Origin: Candidatus Delongbacteria bacterium | GTDB lineage: Bacteria; JAGOEH01 | DNA: 32,247 nucleotides | Reading direction: 5' to 3' | NCBI GenBank assembly: GCA_017997825.1 | Contig: JAGOEH010000014.1 | Span: 1-32,247, forward strand | Shown: in pieces, positions 16,099-24,435 of the stretch | Position numbering within the stretch: position 1 is the stretch's first letter | Layout: the number at the start of each line of letters is the position of its first letter | Notes under the pieces: generated by a model | Databases searched by the model: none | Told to the model about the DNA's origin: nothing | The model's input: only the letters and a program-made list of their open reading frames with translations | Position numbers and translations under genes: made by a program

Positions 16099-19000
16099 AT
16101 GAACGGATTTGATTACCGAACGGTTCCACTTGTAGGAATCCACCGGGTGGAAGCGGCGGCCGGTACCGGCAAAACCTTCAGCCTGGCCCTGCTCTTCCTG
16201 AGGATGATTATCAGCGGGATTCCAGCCGATAAAATCCTGGCGGTCACCTTTACCAATGCCGCTACTGATGAACTCAAATCCAGAATTCGCCATTTCCTGA
16301 TCCTGGCCCTCAATGTTCTTAACCACCAGCCCATCGAGAATCCTGAGATCGAATCCCTGATCCTTCAATCCGGGATCGATTCCAATATCGTTCAATCCGG
16401 ACTCCGCTATGGACTGGATCATTTTGACGAACTCTCCATTTATACCATTCATAGCTTCTGTTACCGGATTCTGAGGGATTATCCCTTTGAAACCCATGGA
16501 CGATTCAATGCCGAACTGATTAATGACCAAACCAGCCTGCTGGAGGAATGTGTTCACGATTTTTTCCGCCATTGGGTCTATCCGCTGGATCCCTTGGCGG
16601 CTTATTTGATATGGAAAAATAAACCGGTCTATTATGTGCACTGGGTCCGGTTGTGGATGAATCATCCCCAGGCGCATCCCTATGAGCCGTTCGAACCTGC
16701 TCCGGTGCAAGACCTGATCCGGCAGTTGCAGTCGGCCCTGAATGAATGGCGATCCTTTGATGCCGGTCCGGCCGGCGAGGTTGCCCGTCAGGATTGTCTG
16801 ACCTTTCCGGGTCTGAACCGTAAAAAATTCAAGGCCGATACATTTTCCGCCATCTTTGCCGAAATCGGCCGCTATCTCGAACAGGGGTGGGTGACGGAAA
16901 CACTGGTCAAATCTCTTGAAAAACTGAGTCATTTGGCGGATCCGGAATCATTCAACAAAGGGTTTACCCCGGATGGTCTGAAGCCTGAGACCCGCCGTAT
17001 GGCGGACTTGATTACCCGGGTTCTGGGGGAGTGCCGCCGGGTAGTGCATAAAATGGACCAGGTTTGCCTGGAGTATGTCAAAAACCAATCGGACCATAAG
17101 CTGGCCATGCGGGGATTGATGACCCATACTGAAAGTCTGAACCAACTATGGCGTGCCCTTCAGGATCCGCAAAGCGGACCGCGGATTGTCGAGACGGTGG
17201 GTTCCCATTACCAGGCCGCCCTGATCGACGAGTTTCAAGATACCGACCCGATTCAGGCGGATATATTCATTCGCTTGTTTATGGATCATCCGAAACCCCG
17301 CTGTTTTCTGATCGGCGACCCCAAACAGGCTATCTATGGATTCCGAGGCGCCGATCTGTTCGCCTATCTGAACCTGTCCGCCCGTCCGGATATCACCCCT
17401 CATGTGATGGACGTGAACTATCGCTCCTCTCCCGCCATGATTCAAGCGGTTGAAACCATGTTCGACCGACCCAATCCTTTGGGTCTGCACCGGATCCCTT
17501 TTACCCGCGTCAAACCGGCTCCCTTCAACCAAAGCTTGCAAATGACCAAGCATGGCCAGGCGGTTGCTCCTTTTGTTCTATGGCATCTCCTGGCGGATCA
17601 TCTGCCGGAATCCATGCGCCGTTCCTCCGATTCAGGTACCATCCGGATCCATGGAGGGATCGATCACTACCTGGCGGAATGGATGGCCCGTGAAATCCTG
17701 AATCTGGCCGATCCCTCCCAGGGATTCCGATTGGATGATCACCCTGTTCGATACCGCGATATCGCCATCCTGGTTCGATCCTCCTACGAAGCCGGACTCT
17801 GCCGGTCCGTATTGGAATCCTTCCGTATTCCCGCTTCACTGACCGGGACCCAAAGTGTCTTTTATTCCTGGGAAGCCCATGAGTTTAGAATCCTGTTGGA
17901 ATCGGTAATGGAGCACCTGAGGCCTGAAAAGATGAAAGCCTTTCTGCTGTTGGATGCCATGGCGGATTATCGCCGGGGTACCGTCACCCGATGGAATCGT
18001 CCCGGGTTGTCCCTGATGGCGGAATTGCCTCAAAACCAATCCCTGATGGAAAACTTGATGCTGGATTTCAAATCCTATTATCGGGACTGGCTGTATGAGG
18101 GATGCTGGCGGATGATCTCCCGGATCATGGAGGATTATCATGTCCGAATCAACCTGCTTTCCTATCCCGATGGCGAACGCCGTCTGACCAACTGGCTCCA
18201 AATCACCGAACTGCTTCAGCGAGAAGAATCCTCCCGGCATCTCACCCCGGCCGAAAGCCTGAGAACGCTGACCGGCTGGATGAACCGGGACGAGGAACCC
18301 CAGGACGACCAGGAAATCCGGCTGGAGAGCGATGAGGATGCCGTCCGGATCATGACCATCCACAAAAGCAAGGGACTCGAATTCCCGATTGTGTTCAGTC
18401 CATTTCTATATAGCTGTTCCGAAACGATCAATTCAGGCAGGAATCCCTTTTCCACCTGCCACATCCAATCGGATCAGCCGGAAAACCCATCCTATCGAAC
18501 CCTGATTGTCCGATCGAATGAACCAACGCTTATGTCGCAGATTCGGGATGAATTGCGACAGGAAAATCTGCGGTTGATCTATGTGGCCATGACCCGGTCC
18601 AAATATCGTTTTTATACCGCCTGGGGACCTTTTGATAACAGGGACACTATGTCGTTCTCCTATCTGATGGAACCGGATGATCGAAGCGGTTCCGTTGTCC
18701 CGTATCAGGAAAAAATGGCGGATCAAAGCCTGTTCCTGATCGATAGCGAGCCTGTGCCGGATACCCAACCGGATAGGGGAGAATCGGAGAGTGAGATATC
18801 ATCGACGGACCAGGGGCAGTTGCTCCGGGCCCGATCGTTCGACCGATCGATCGATCAGCATTGGCGGATTACCAGCTATTCGGGGCTGGCGGCCGGCCGG
18901 CATTCTGTAGCCGGAGAAATCGAGCGGGATCGGGATGCGGAATGGACGTTCCCGGAAAACCAAGCCCCGATCGATCGGATTTCCACTCATCCGGAGCAAC

Positions 19001-19836
19001 CGGGATTCATTGATTTTCCGCGCGGTGCTCACGCCGGGACCATCTGTCACGAAATTTTCGAACAAATCGATTTTCAGGATTCCGATCACAGCCCGGTTAT
19101 CCGGGAGGTGCTGGATCAATCCGGTCTGGCGGATCCGCCGGGTGCGATCGACTGGACTTCCATCATCCAGACCATGCTGAACCAGGTCCTTTCGCATCCC
19201 CTGGAAGGCGAGCCTGATCGATCCTTCTGCCTGAACGATATTCCCCGGGCGGATCGCCTTTCGGAAATTCCGTTCTGTTTTCCCCTGAATCGGGTTCCTC
19301 AGTCATTCTTTTTCCCCGGGATCCGTTCTGAGTCAACTTTATTGAATGATTCCCCTGATCCGGCGTCATCCGGATCAACGCCGGCCGCTGCGGCGGCAGA
19401 CCCGGCAACCCGATCCGGTTATTCTCCGATCTCGGCCGGGAATGACGGATGGCTGGAGGGCTATATCCATGGCTTTATCGATCTGGTATTCCGCTACCGG
19501 GGACGCTATTACCTGCTGGATTGGAAATCCAATCATCTGGGGGATCACTACCGGGATTATCGTCCGGAACGCCTGCAGCAGATCATGGAAGAATCGGGCT
19601 ATGTTCTGCAGTATCACCTGTATACCGTCGCGCTGGATCAATGGCTCAGATCCCGCCTGGGAAAGGATTATCATTATCAGGACCATTTCGGGGGTGTGTA
19701 CTACCTGTTCATCCGGGGTATCCAACCCCGATCCGGCCGTCCGGCGCTCGATACGCCGACCGGTATCTACTATACCAAACCGTCGCTTGAGGTGATCCGG
19801 AAATGGGCTGATCACCTGATTGCCGAGGATAAATAA
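16099..19836 (+). CDS. recB: Exodeoxyribonuclease V subunit beta (RecB)
   Basis: This 1245-residue protein is the 3'-5' helicase and nuclease of RecBCD. SF1A helicase motifs appear in order: Walker A AAGTGKT (residues 20-26), AVTFTNAATDELKSRI, the Walker B region ALIDEFQDTDPIQ, LIGDPKQAIYGFRGADLF, VRIMTIHKSKGLEFPIV and RLIYVAMTRSKYRFY. The C-terminal nuclease domain has GTICHEIFEQIDF, the DLVF strand and YLLDWKSNH with the metal-binding Asp1141 and Lys1143, so both activities look intact. There is no strong ribosome binding site. The start lies one base after the recC stop, pointing to coupled translation. A Pro/Ala-rich linker (about 1075-1105) precedes the nuclease core. Confidence 0.96.
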   Translation: MNGFDYRTVPLVGIHRVEAAAGTGKTFSLALLFLRMIISGIPADKILAVTFTNAATDELKSRIRHFLILALNVLNHQPIENPEIESLILQSGIDSNIVQSGLRYGLDHFDELSIYTIHSFCYRILRDYPFETHGRFNAELINDQTSLLEECVHDFFRHWVYPLDPLAAYLIWKNKPVYYVHWVRLWMNHPQAHPYEPFEPAPVQDLIRQLQSALNEWRSFDAGPAGEVARQDCLTFPGLNRKKFKADTFSAIFAEIGRYLEQGWVTETLVKSLEKLSHLADPESFNKGFTPDGLKPETRRMADLITRVLGECRRVVHKMDQVCLEYVKNQSDHKLAMRGLMTHTESLNQLWRALQDPQSGPRIVETVGSHYQAALIDEFQDTDPIQADIFIRLFMDHPKPRCFLIGDPKQAIYGFRGADLFAYLNLSARPDITPHVMDVNYRSSPAMIQAVETMFDRPNPLGLHRIPFTRVKPAPFNQSLQMTKHGQAVAPFVLWHLLADHLPESMRRSSDSGTIRIHGGIDHYLAEWMAREILNLADPSQGFRLDDHPVRYRDIAILVRSSYEAGLCRSVLESFRIPASLTGTQSVFYSWEAHEFRILLESVMEHLRPEKMKAFLLLDAMADYRRGTVTRWNRPGLSLMAELPQNQSLMENLMLDFKSYYRDWLYEGCWRMISRIMEDYHVRINLLSYPDGERRLTNWLQITELLQREESSRHLTPAESLRTLTGWMNRDEEPQDDQEIRLESDEDAVRIMTIHKSKGLEFPIVFSPFLYSCSETINSGRNPFSTCHIQSDQPENPSYRTLIVRSNEPTLMSQIRDELRQENLRLIYVAMTRSKYRFYTAWGPFDNRDTMSFSYLMEPDDRSGSVVPYQEKMADQSLFLIDSEPVPDTQPDRGESESEISSTDQGQLLRARSFDRSIDQHWRITSYSGLAAGRHSVAGEIERDRDAEWTFPENQAPIDRISTHPEQPGFIDFPRGAHAGTICHEIFEQIDFQDSDHSPVIREVLDQSGLADPPGAIDWTSIIQTMLNQVLSHPLEGEPDRSFCLNDIPRADRLSEIPFCFPLNRVPQSFFFPGIRSESTLLNDSPDPASSGSTPAAAAADPATRSGYSPISAGNDGWLEGYIHGFIDLVFRYRGRYYLLDWKSNHLGDHYRDYRPERLQQIMEESGYVLQYHLYTVALDQWLRSRLGKDYHYQDHFGGVYYLFIRGIQPRSGRPALDTPTGIYYTKPSLEVIRKWADHLIAEDK

Positions 19837-21668
19837 TGATCATTCAATCCGGAAGTAAAGGCGCCATGACACCGTTGGATACCGAACCATTGGTTGAGAT
19901 TGTGAAACTCAACGAGATCGATTACTATTTTGCTCAGTTCATCCGGGGCTTGGCCGAGGAGGAGGGGGAATTGCTGTTCCATACGGCAATCCAGCTCAGT
20001 CACTCGCGTTGCGAGGGCCATATCTGTCTCTATCTGGATTCGGTTTCCGGGCGCTCTTATCGGTTTGTCTGTCCCTGGAATCGGCAGGAGTTTGAATTTA
20101 CCTTCCCGACGGTATCCGATTGGGTATCCGGATTGACCACCAGCCGGGTGGTAGGTAATCCGGATGATGCGATACGCCCGTTGATTCTGGAGGAGAATCG
20201 GCTCTATCTTCAGCGGTACTGGAATTATGAGCGAGAATTGGCGGTAAACCTGGTGGCGATGAGCCGGGAATGTCGGGATGGTACAGGGGAATTGCCTGAA
20301 TCCAACCTCGTGACGGAAACGGGATCGCCGGATGATTGGAGTGATGAGCACCGTCGGGCGGCGGTCATGGCGCTGACACGCCGGCTGCTGATCATCAGCG
20401 GGGGACCGGGAACCGGAAAAACGACCTCGGTGGCCTGGATTCTCTATCGGATGCTGATGCGGAATCCGGAAATGAAAATATGTCTGACGGCACCGACCGG
20501 GAAAGCAGCCGCCCGTTTGAATGAAGCCATCGAACAGATCAAACGGCGGATGGAATCGGGCGGCGATCCGACTATCATTCAACGTATCCCGGCTAATGCC
20601 ATGACTATTCACCGTCTGCTGGAAAGCCTGCCCCATTCGGCATCCTTTCGCCGCCGTGCCTCCAATCCCCTCGAGGCCGATCTAGTGGTGGCGGATGAAG
20701 CGTCAATGATCGACCTGGCTCTGATGTCCAAATTGTGCGCCGCTCTAAAACCGGAAGCCCGCCTGATCCTGCTGGGAGATGAACACCAGCTCTCCTCAGT
20801 CGAAGCCGGATCGGTCTTCGGCGATCTTTGCCGGGCGGGGGGATCGCCCGGCAGCCTTAATCCTTCAATCTTATCCTCATCCATGATAAGGTTTACGCAT
20901 AGCCGCCGTTTCCCGGAATCAAGTCCCATCCATTACCTGAGCCGTTATATTAACCAAGGTATGGGAGATGAAGCTATTCGTTATCTGGATGAAATGAGTG
21001 CCAATCAATCCGATCCGGTGATCCGGGTCCACTGGGTAACCTCGGCCGATCCGGGGTCAATTCGCCCTATACTGACATCCTGGGTGACGGAAGGCTATCG
21101 TCCCTATCTGACCGCCGATCAGCCGGAGGAGGCTCTCCGCCGGTTCAACCAATTCCGTATCCTGACGGTGACCAATGAGGGACCCTGGGGGGTGGGAATG
21201 ATGAACGATATGGCGGAAAAGATCCTGCATGAGAATGGATTGATTGCCGTCGAACCCGGACGATATGAGCACCAGCCCCTGATGATTCTGAAAAACCACT
21301 ACCCGTTCAACCTATTCAACGGTGATGTGGGAATCGTCGGAAAGGATGCCACCGGGATGAAACGAGTCTATTTCCCCGATTACCAGGGAGGAAAACCCCG
21401 GGAGTTCATCCCTTCCATTCTTCCACCGTCTCAAACCGTCTTTGCCATGACGGTTCACAAAAGCCAGGGAATGGAATTTGATCATGTGGTGCTGGTCCTG
21501 CCGGAACCGGATTCCAAAGCCTTGTGCCGTGAACTGATTTATACCGCCGTCACCCGGACTCGTGACCGGATTGTGCTGGTCGGACAGCGTGAGGCCTTTC
21601 TAGCTGCCGTTCAAAAAAAGACCGAGCGCGGATCGGGGCTGGCTGCCCGGCTTAATTCTAATGCCTGA
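19836..21668 (+). CDS. recD: Exodeoxyribonuclease V subunit alpha (RecD)
   Basis: RecD is the 5'-3' SF1B helicase of the RecBCD complex. The 610-residue protein has an N-terminal domain that contacts RecBC, then Walker A GGPGTGKT (residues 189-196), LTAPTGKAAARLNEAI, LVVADEASMIDLALMSKL (motif II), LILLGDEHQLSSVEAGSVFGDL (motif III), and MTVHKSQGMEFDHVVLVLP with YTAVTRTRDRIVLVG near the C-terminus. The ATG at 19836 overlaps the recB stop in TAATG. An internal ATG at residue 11 is an alternative start. It is the last gene of the operon; no convincing terminator follows. Confidence 0.95.
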   Translation: MIIQSGSKGAMTPLDTEPLVEIVKLNEIDYYFAQFIRGLAEEEGELLFHTAIQLSHSRCEGHICLYLDSVSGRSYRFVCPWNRQEFEFTFPTVSDWVSGLTTSRVVGNPDDAIRPLILEENRLYLQRYWNYERELAVNLVAMSRECRDGTGELPESNLVTETGSPDDWSDEHRRAAVMALTRRLLIISGGPGTGKTTSVAWILYRMLMRNPEMKICLTAPTGKAAARLNEAIEQIKRRMESGGDPTIIQRIPANAMTIHRLLESLPHSASFRRRASNPLEADLVVADEASMIDLALMSKLCAALKPEARLILLGDEHQLSSVEAGSVFGDLCRAGGSPGSLNPSILSSSMIRFTHSRRFPESSPIHYLSRYINQGMGDEAIRYLDEMSANQSDPVIRVHWVTSADPGSIRPILTSWVTEGYRPYLTADQPEEALRRFNQFRILTVTNEGPWGVGMMNDMAEKILHENGLIAVEPGRYEHQPLMILKNHYPFNLFNGDVGIVGKDATGMKRVYFPDYQGGKPREFIPSILPPSQTVFAMTVHKSQGMEFDHVVLVLPEPDSKALCRELIYTAVTRTRDRIVLVGQREAFLAAVQKKTERGSGLAARLNSNA

Positions 21669-22235
21669 TTTAATTTTTCGATCAGTAGCTTTCAGTCTCT
21701 TAACCTTAACGATGGTCTCCCACCTCTTTTTTTCTCCAGAGGAACTAATATGATTTCCAGATTTTTAATGGATACCTTGTTGGTAATCCGGTATGCTTCG
21801 AAGGCTTCAATTATCAGTCGATTGATTCGGATTCCATTATCACACAGGATTAAAAAAAATACGATCAAAAAGACTGACATCTTCATACTATGATGTTTAT
21901 GACCTTTGGATGAAATTACACCTTCAAGAATGAATCGGTTGAGCACTTGTCTCTTCTTGGCCGCATCCGGTCAAAAGTTTAGTGGATTATGAGTGATTTT
22001 TAGCTCCCGGATGAACATCCACCCCTAATAGAATCATTATCCCAAGTAGATTGTAAAGTATTGATTTGTCAATTATTTGGTTGGTTCAACTCAATGCTTT
22101 ATTCTCTAAGTTTTTGTTGTAGTATAGAATAAATGGTAAATAATAGTAAGCTAAATTTTGATATAAATATTAATTAAGAGTAATATTGATGATTGAAATA
22201 ACCTTGTAACAAAAGAATATGAGGAAGATATTGCA
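21669..22235. other. AT-rich intergenic region before the Crp/Fnr-type gene
   Basis: This 567-base region has no gene I can support. A minus-strand frame (21692-21946) and a 48-codon plus-strand frame starting near 21751 overlap each other, and neither has family features. Base composition drops sharply compared with recD. The promoter of the regulator lies at 22158-22186. Confidence 0.5.
22158..22186 (+). promoter_or_regulatory. Promoter of the Crp/Fnr-type regulator gene
   Basis: TTGATA (22158-22163), a 17-base spacer and TAATAT (22181-22186) lie about 50 bases upstream of the start codon. The surrounding DNA is very AT-rich, which lowers the weight of the match. Confidence 0.4.
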
Positions 22236-22835
22236 ATGGTTAACGATCCGACAGATATTTCATGTGATCTGATAGTTCGAGAACTAAAAAAACTGATTGG
22301 TGATTCTGATTATAAAATTTCAAGAGAGGAGATTTTAACATCATTTTGGAAAAAGGAATATAGAAAAGGAGATTTTTTTATAAGGGAAGGAGAGGTAGCC
22401 GGATATCTGGGATTTATAATTAAGGGATTGATGAAGTTTTACTATATTGATTCACGAGGTAATGAATGGATCAAGCATTTCGCTGTAGAAAACAGTTTCA
22501 TGACGGCATTTACCAGTTTTCAGAATCAGACTCCATCTCTGTACAATATTGAAGCAGTTGAAGACACCATGGTCATGATGGTTGATTATAATCGATATCA
22601 TGACGGAATAAGCACTGTCATGGTTTGGAATACCGTTGCCCGAAAATTCGTCGAAAGGCTTTATCAGATAAAAGAAAAAAGGGAAGCCGACTTTCTTAAA
22701 CATGATGCACGTGAGCGATATCAGATATTTTTGGAAGAGTATCCTCATCTGATATATCGCGTCAGTATGAAGGATATCGCCTCCTATTTGGGCATCACTT
22801 CAGTTACATTATCCAGGATTAGAAACCACAAATGA
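22236..22835 (+). CDS. Crp/Fnr-family transcriptional regulator
   Basis: This 199-residue protein begins with a cyclic-nucleotide-binding-like beta-roll: EYRKGDFFIREGEVAGYLGFIIKGLMKFYY is the usual strand-turn pattern. A long dimerisation helix follows (about 125-150), then a winged HTH ending in MKDIASYLGITSVTLSRIRN. It lacks the N-terminal Cys cluster of Fnr and the cAMP-contact signature of E. coli Crp, so the ligand, if any, is unknown. The short form with IASYLGIT..LSRIR is common in Bacteroidota-like genomes. GAGGA lies about 8-9 bases before the ATG. It stands alone, upstream of the ferredoxin-nitroreductase gene, whose promoter carries a matching type of dyad. Confidence 0.85.
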   Translation: MVNDPTDISCDLIVRELKKLIGDSDYKISREEILTSFWKKEYRKGDFFIREGEVAGYLGFIIKGLMKFYYIDSRGNEWIKHFAVENSFMTAFTSFQNQTPSLYNIEAVEDTMVMMVDYNRYHDGISTVMVWNTVARKFVERLYQIKEKREADFLKHDARERYQIFLEEYPHLIYRVSMKDIASYLGITSVTLSRIRNHK

Positions 22836-22846
22836 TTGAATTGTTT

Positions 22847-22868
22847 GAATAATATGCTCATATTATTC
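22847..22868. repeat. Perfect inverted repeat after the regulator gene
   Basis: GAATAATATG (22847-22856) and CATATTATTC (22859-22868) are perfect 10-bp arms with a 2-base centre, beginning 11 bases past the stop codon. There is no U-tract, so it is either a weak terminator-like hairpin or a protein-binding dyad. Confidence 0.6.
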
Positions 22869-23044
22869 TGGCGTATATATAATGCTGCTGAAGATGATGT
22901 ATATGGGTAATGAATAAGGGTACAGTTCAGAAGCTAAAGACAGTATGGGATGTTTTTTACTTTGCTTTTAGATATCAGTTATGATTGGATTAAAAACATA
23001 CTCCTGAATATTTATGTTTGTTTTTTTAAGAATTTACAAACAAA

Positions 23045-23086
23045 TTAACAAATGTTAATGATTTTATTGGGACATGGCGATAAAAT
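23045..23086 (+). promoter_or_regulatory. Class II Crp/Fnr-type activated promoter
   Basis: TTAACA-AA-TGTTAA (23045-23058) is a perfect dyad identical to the TTAACANNTGTTAA pattern known for Listeria PrfA, a Crp/Fnr-family activator. A TAAAAT -10 box starts 22 bases after it (23081-23086). The dyad centre would then be about 41.5 bases upstream of the start point, the class II geometry. It lies between the regulator gene and the ferredoxin-nitroreductase gene. Confidence 0.55.
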
Positions 23087-23388
23087 AGATCTTAGTCTAT
23101 TAGGGATGGTATTTCTGATTGAAACAATCTTGTGAGGTGTTTGGTAAGCATTGGAATGTTAACTATTGTCCGGAGATTTAGATATGATTTGATCAATAAA
23201 AAAAATCGAATCGGAAAATCGTTTGGTTTTGTTTTTAGTTTTATTGGATAGAGTAGATCCAAGAATAATATTTTCAATATAATTCGGTTATATCTATAAG
23301 AATTATGGAATGCATTGTCGCATGAAATGGTCTGCTGGTTTATGTTTGGTGCGATCTGTGGTTTTAATGGCGGCGACCGGGAGGAGCA

Positions 23389-24348
23389 ATGACAGGTAAT
23401 CGAGAGAATGGGTTGGATCCGATCATCACTATTAACAAGGATTCTTGCTTGAGATGTGGTCTTTGCATGCGGATTTGTCCGGAACAGGTTTTTAACATTT
23501 CCGATCGGAGGGGCAGGATGGTCATTCATCAGCACCGATGTCGGATTTGCGGGCAATGCATTGGGATTTGTCCGGTTGGATCCATTCAGCATAGCGGATT
23601 TTCGGATGGTATGTTTCAGGTGGTGACGGATTATAAAATTGATCCGGACATCGTTTATCGATTTTTATCCAATTATCAGTCTATACGAAGTTATTGTCGG
23701 GAGATCCCATCTCGGGCATTGATGGAACAAATTGTCGAAATCGCCGGCTTTGCTCCGGAGAATCCTCATCGGCGAATTGATGACGGAAAGGTGGTTCGAA
23801 TCGTTTATGGTTATCAAAAAATGGCAAAACTAACGGCTTTGCTGATTGGGTATTACCGGCATTTGATCCATGATGCCTCGAATTCTTCAACCCACACTCT
23901 ATCCATTATCAAAGGGAAGCTCCATCCGCTCAAAAAAATCCTGCCGGATATCACGATGCGGTTGGATGAATTTGACAAGGGGGTGGATCTTTTTTCATAT
24001 CATGCCCCGATGGCTGTTTTCGTCTATGCCTCCGCCAATCTGATCAGCGCTCCGGCCAATTGTCATGCGGCCGGGCTTTACATACAGCTTTATGCATCCG
24101 CTTACGGAATTGGATCCTGTTGGAGCCGGTTGATGCAGATGGCGGTTTCCAATGAATTCTTGATCGATTACTCCGGATTACATGAATTTCTTAAAATTCC
24201 TCAGGGAATGAACTGTTATTCGGCTTTTACGGCTGGGTATCCCCTGATCCGACCCTCCAGAGTTCCCAAGCGGAAAACCAGTATCGGCTGGATTGCTGAC
24301 TGTTCCGCTCCGGTACTATCCCCTTCTGATTCTGTTGCCGGACAATAA
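23389..24348 (+). CDS. 2[4Fe-4S] ferredoxin fused to nitroreductase-like domain
   Basis: This 319-residue protein has two CxxCxxCxxxC cluster motifs at the N-terminus (Cys20/23/26/30 and Cys51/54/57/61), each followed by Pro, as in bacterial 2[4Fe-4S] ferredoxins. From about residue 88 it has a nitroreductase-family FMN domain beginning NYQSIRSYCREIPSRALMEQIVEIAGFAPENPH and containing NCHAAGLYIQLYASAYGIGSCW, where these enzymes bind flavin at the dimer interface. The fusion implies electrons passing from ferredoxin-type clusters to flavin and then to an unknown acceptor in anaerobic or low-redox metabolism. GGGAGGAG precedes the ATG. Control by the upstream Crp/Fnr-type protein is likely from the promoter layout. 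Confidence 0.85.
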   Translation: MTGNRENGLDPIITINKDSCLRCGLCMRICPEQVFNISDRRGRMVIHQHRCRICGQCIGICPVGSIQHSGFSDGMFQVVTDYKIDPDIVYRFLSNYQSIRSYCREIPSRALMEQIVEIAGFAPENPHRRIDDGKVVRIVYGYQKMAKLTALLIGYYRHLIHDASNSSTHTLSIIKGKLHPLKKILPDITMRLDEFDKGVDLFSYHAPMAVFVYASANLISAPANCHAAGLYIQLYASAYGIGSCWSRLMQMAVSNEFLIDYSGLHEFLKIPQGMNCYSAFTAGYPLIRPSRVPKRKTSIGWIADCSAPVLSPSDSVAGQ

Positions 24349-24374
24349 CGATTATTGAATCAATCCTGGGTGTA

Positions 24375-24435
24375 TCATACCTGTTCAACTCGGCCCCATT
24401 CCGGGAATGAGCGCCGAAAACCGAAAGGAGTCCGT
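24375..24435 (+). promoter_or_regulatory. Conserved 61-base leader of first mcp
   Basis: This segment aligns without gaps to 28311-28371 before the second mcp (9 differences in 61). It contains a short hairpin CATTC-CGG-GAATG, then GAGCGCCGA and the AAAGGAG ribosome binding site. Conservation of noncoding sequence this close to the start suggests a control element or simply the edge of the duplication. Confidence 0.5.

Larger units (their letters stand above)
22836..23388. other. Long AT-rich regulatory gap
   Basis: These 553 bases contain no supportable gene. They hold a 10-bp AT-rich inverted repeat immediately after the regulator (22847-22868) and a Crp/Fnr-type dyad with a -10 box (23045-23086). 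An untranslated leader of nearly 300 bases would follow from that promoter. A minus-strand frame at 23092-23592 is a shadow of the downstream gene. Confidence 0.55.

Noticed and set aside
19349-19441. Pro/Ala/Ser-rich stretch in recB as a possible frameshift or insertion
   Set aside because: The reading frame continues smoothly into a normal nuclease domain. It is best read as an interdomain linker.
21692-21946. 84-codon minus-strand frame downstream of recD
   Set aside because: It has no good ribosome binding site and no recognisable family, and a plus-strand frame overlaps it. Chance frames are frequent in this AT-rich region.
24355-24435. Extended N-terminus of the first receptor (27 extra residues)
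   Set aside because: The extension lies in a leader that is conserved and noncoding before copy 2. AAAGGAG sits at the correct distance from the ATG at 24436.
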